From NCBI GenBank assembly GCA_012270635.1, contig JAAXHX010000265.1, positions 1,971 to 7,400 on the forward strand: DNA of 5,430 nucleotides, written 5' to 3'. The stretch is from Dehalococcoidia bacterium. Lineage in GTDB: Bacteria > Chloroflexota > Dehalococcoidia > Plut-88900. Positions within the stretch are counted from its first letter, which is position 1; the number at the start of each line of letters is the position of its first letter. Of this stretch, positions 5,026 through 5,430 are shown piece by piece. The notes beneath the pieces are model-generated. The model had not been told where the DNA came from and did not search any database. It worked only from the letters and a program-made list of their open reading frames with translations. Position numbers and translations under genes: made by a program.

Positions 5026-5430
5026 TTACAGGTTGTGAAGTCGGGCGGCGGTGGCGCCGAGGATGTTAGAGCGTTCTTCGTCGGAGAGGAAAGGGCAGTG
5101 GACCCGATACTGGTCTATGGTCTGCCGGTAGGTCCAGAAGCGGGCGACCATGGGTATGTCGGTGCCGAAAATCACGTGGTTGGAACCGATGCGCCGAACG
5201 ATCTCCTGAATGGTGGGCTCGACGTTCTTGAAGGGATATTGCCAGATTCCGCCGAGCTGGATGGGGAAGAGGAGCTGGAGGTGGCACCTAGCGGACTCGA
5301 AGACGCGCCAGACTCCTTCGGGGAGGATGATCCGGTCGTCGCGGCGGAAGTTGCCCCAGGAGAGGCCGTGGGTGAGGACGACGGAGAGGTCGGGGTAGTC
5401 CTGCATCCAGCCGTGGACGCTGTCGAGCTC
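5026..5430 (-). CDS. Amidohydrolase 2 family protein, C-terminal end (partial)
   Basis: The frame is open to the window edge at 5430, so the internal ATG at 5406 is not the true start. 134 residues are visible before TAA at 5028-5026. The fragment begins ELDSVHGWMQDYPDLSVVLTHG. 'P-D-L-x-V-V-L-T-H-G' (H21 of the fragment) and HVIFGTDIPM (D91) are the histidine and aspartate metal-site motifs of the last barrel strands of PF04909 amidohydrolases. The ending DEERSNILGATAARLHNL is the standard final helix ('I-L-x-x-N/T-A-x-R-L'). It resembles the downstream amidohydrolase in architecture but is clearly diverged, so it is a second family member rather than a recent copy. It is presumably the upstream gene of the same operon; its N-terminal metal motif lies outside the window. 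Confidence 0.85.
   Translation of the reverse strand, partial: ELDSVHGWMQDYPDLSVVLTHGLSWGNFRRDDRIILPEGVWRVFESARCHLQLLFPIQLGGIWQYPFKNVEPTIQEIVRRIGSNHVIFGTDIPMVARFWTYRQTIDQYRVHCPFLSDEERSNILGATAARLHNL

Noticed and set aside
1..5430. tRNA, rRNA, CRISPR array, transposase or toxin-antitoxin pair
   Set aside because: None was seen on either strand. The only repeats are the 44-46-bp array and the ankyrin duplication, neither with CRISPR-like spacers.

Overview
The window reads as a piece of a GC-rich, environmental bacterial chromosome. Two PF04909-type amidohydrolases, a luciferase-like (LLM) flavin oxidoreductase, frequent AGG (Arg) and ATA (Ile) codons inside GC-rich genes, and a 'TACTTCGACAGGCTCAGC' intergenic repeat together are reminiscent of uncultivated Chloroflexota (SAR202/Dehalococcoidia-like) genomes. 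That placement is an inference from gene content; no rRNA or marker gene is present to fix it. Stop codons TAA, TAG and TGA are all used normally, so the genetic code looks standard.

Layout. Positions 1-192 (+) hold the C-terminal end of a class III aminotransferase. Convergent to it, on the minus strand, is a small polytopic membrane protein (814 to 242). Upstream of that, also on the minus strand, lies an AT-richer stretch (about 820-1745) with a secreted protein of unknown family. Its frame is open from 1663 to 833 except for one in-frame TGA at 1406-1408, so it looks like a gene broken by a single nonsense change; separately called, it would appear as two unrelated ORFs. An 84-bp divergent intergenic region (1664-1747), with a good plus-strand promoter candidate, leads into an intact 303-residue LLM-class oxidoreductase (1748-2659, +).

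Between the LLM gene and the next convergent gene (2660-2826) is a small tandem array of 44-46-bp units followed by a hairpin. The rest of the window is one compact minus-strand operon-like run: the C-terminal end of an amidohydrolase (5430 to 5026, entering from outside the window), a complete amidohydrolase (4991 to 3822), and an ankyrin-repeat protein with a putative lipoprotein signal (3810 to 2827), separated by only 34 and 11 bp. The ankyrin protein consists of two gap-free copies of a 150-residue module.

Function. The LLM oxidoreductase and the two amidohydrolases are typical catabolic enzymes of unassigned substrate. The ankyrin protein is probably a surface- or periplasm-exposed binding protein made from the same transcript. 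I do not see a clear new defence or mobile system. The items most worth a second look are the interrupted secreted-protein gene in its AT-rich island, the exact 450-bp duplication in the ankyrin gene, and the repeat array.
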